A DNA stretch of 12,713 nucleotides from Pelotomaculum sp. UBA5255. GTDB taxonomy: Bacteria; Bacillota; Desulfotomaculia; Desulfotomaculales; Pelotomaculaceae. A model generated the notes under the pieces. It was not told where the DNA came from, made no database searches, and saw only the letters and a program-made list of their open reading frames with translations. The position numbers and the translations under genes were made by a program. The stretch covers positions 9,417 to 22,129 of the forward strand of contig DHTR01000019.1 of assembly GCA_002408725.1 (NCBI GenBank). The letters run 5' to 3'. The number at the start of each line of letters is the position of its first letter. Position 1 is the first letter of the stretch. Below are positions 12,004 through 12,713 of the stretch, piece after piece.

Positions 12004-12713
12004 TTAGTCCACCTGCTTTAGTCTTTCCGCCTGGTCCGTGGTTACCAGTGTATCGATGATTTCGTCCAGGTCCCCTTCCAGCACTGTGTCCAATCGGTGC
12101 AGGGTAAGTCCTACACGGTGGTCGGAAACCCGGTTTTGGGGAAAGTTGTAGGTGCGAATCCGCTCGCTGCGGTCACCTGTTCCTACCATGGACCTCCGGG
12201 TACTGGACATTTTTTGATGGTGTTCTTCCTGAGCCCGGTCAAGCAGGCGCGCCAGCAGCACCTTCATCGCTTTATCTTTGTTCTTGTGCTGTGACTTTTC
12301 GTCCTGCATGGAGACAACGATACCGGACGGGATATGGGTGATCCGAACTGCGGACTGGGTCGTATTGACAGATTGGCCGCCGTGACCGGACGCGCAAAAC
12401 ACATCTATGCGCAGGTCGTTGGGGTCGATATCCACGTCAACTTCCTTCGCCTCCGGCAGCACAGCTACCGTAGCTGCGGAAGTATGGATCCGGCCCCCGG
12501 ACTCGGTGGAAGGAATGCGCTGAACCCTGTGGACACCACTCTCAAACTTCAGACGGCTGTATGCGCCCCTGCCCCCAATCAGAAAGATCACCTCTTTAAA
12601 ACCGCCGATATCGGTATAGTTGGCGTTCAATATTTCCGTCTTCCAGCCCTGCCGCTCGGCGTAACGCGAATACATGCGGAACAGGTCCGAGGCAAACAAG
12701 GCCGCCTCCTCAC
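12004..12713 (-). CDS. prfA: Peptide chain release factor 1, C-terminal part (partial)
   Basis: Recognises UAA and UAG in the ribosomal A site and triggers peptide release. The window holds about 236 C-terminal residues (stop TAA at 12004); the 5' end lies beyond the right edge. The frame continues to the edge as EEAALFASDLFRMY, so the TTG at 12699 is internal, not a start. The codon-reading tripeptide PxT reads PST in RIPSTESGG; RF2 would have SPF, so this is RF1. The peptidyl-transferase motif GGQ is in ASGHGGQSVN, and the family region DRSERIRTYNFPQNRVSDHR follows in shorter recognisable pieces (GDRSERIR, FPQNR, TDHR-like VSDHR). It is followed after 43 codon-equivalents of gap-free DNA features by prmC, separated by an 81-base spacer with a hairpin. 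Confidence 0.96.
   Translation of the reverse strand, partial: EEAALFASDLFRMYSRYAERQGWKTEILNANYTDIGGFKEVIFLIGGRGAYSRLKFESGVHRVQRIPSTESGGRIHTSAATVAVLPEAKEVDVDIDPNDLRIDVFCASGHGGQSVNTTQSAVRITHIPSGIVVSMQDEKSQHKNKDKAMKVLLARLLDRAQEEHHQKMSSTRRSMVGTGDRSERIRTYNFPQNRVSDHRVGLTLHRLDTVLEGDLDEIIDTLVTTDQAERLKQVD

Overview
This 12.7 kb window reads as one continuous minus-strand block of housekeeping genes from a low-to-mid GC Gram-positive (Firmicutes/Clostridia). The gene content and protein character fit a Desulfotomaculum/Pelotomaculum-type member of the old Peptococcaceae. That placement is inference from gene order and protein style, not from a database search. No gene on the plus strand is supported. 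I see no tRNA, rRNA, CRISPR array, insertion sequence or phage gene.

In transcription order (right to left) the block opens with translation and tRNA-modification genes: prfA (release factor 1, cut by the window edge), prmC (methylates the release-factor GGQ glutamine) and a Sua5-type threonylcarbamoyl-AMP synthase. They are followed by mntP (Mn2+ efflux), a YwlE-type low-molecular-weight phosphatase, rpiB and glyA. This is essentially the prfA-prmC-...-ywlC-mntP-ywlE-rpiB-...-glyA order of Bacillus subtilis, without spoIIR, ywlA, ywlB or ywlG. Next come a dCMP deaminase, a small MazG-like pyrophosphohydrolase joined to it by a TAATG overlap, and the non-hydrolysing UDP-GlcNAc 2-epimerase.

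The left third is the F-type ATP synthase operon: atpZ, atpI, atpB (a), atpE (c), atpF (b), atpH (delta) and the 5' 298 codons of atpA (alpha). A sigma-A-like promoter with an exact 17-base spacer lies just upstream of it. Translation signals are strongest at atpE, whose product is needed in many copies, and a large hairpin sits between atpE and atpF.

A second near-consensus sigma-A promoter with a 17-base spacer lies between prmC and the Sua5 gene, so the block probably contains at least three transcription units. Several starts were moved from the longest open frame on ribosome-binding-site evidence: atpF at GTG 1963, rpiB at ATG 8233, the phosphatase at GTG 8795, and probably atpZ at ATG 3984. 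wecB and prmC appear to start with TTG.

I did not find a clearly new multi-gene system. The points most worth a second look are regulatory: an orphan Shine-Dalgarno sequence at the 5' end of the atp transcript, the atpE-atpF and prfA-prmC hairpins, a 15-bp tandem duplication that doubles the prmC start, a 17-bp sequence shared by two intergenic regions, and a palindrome next to a -10 box before the phosphatase gene.
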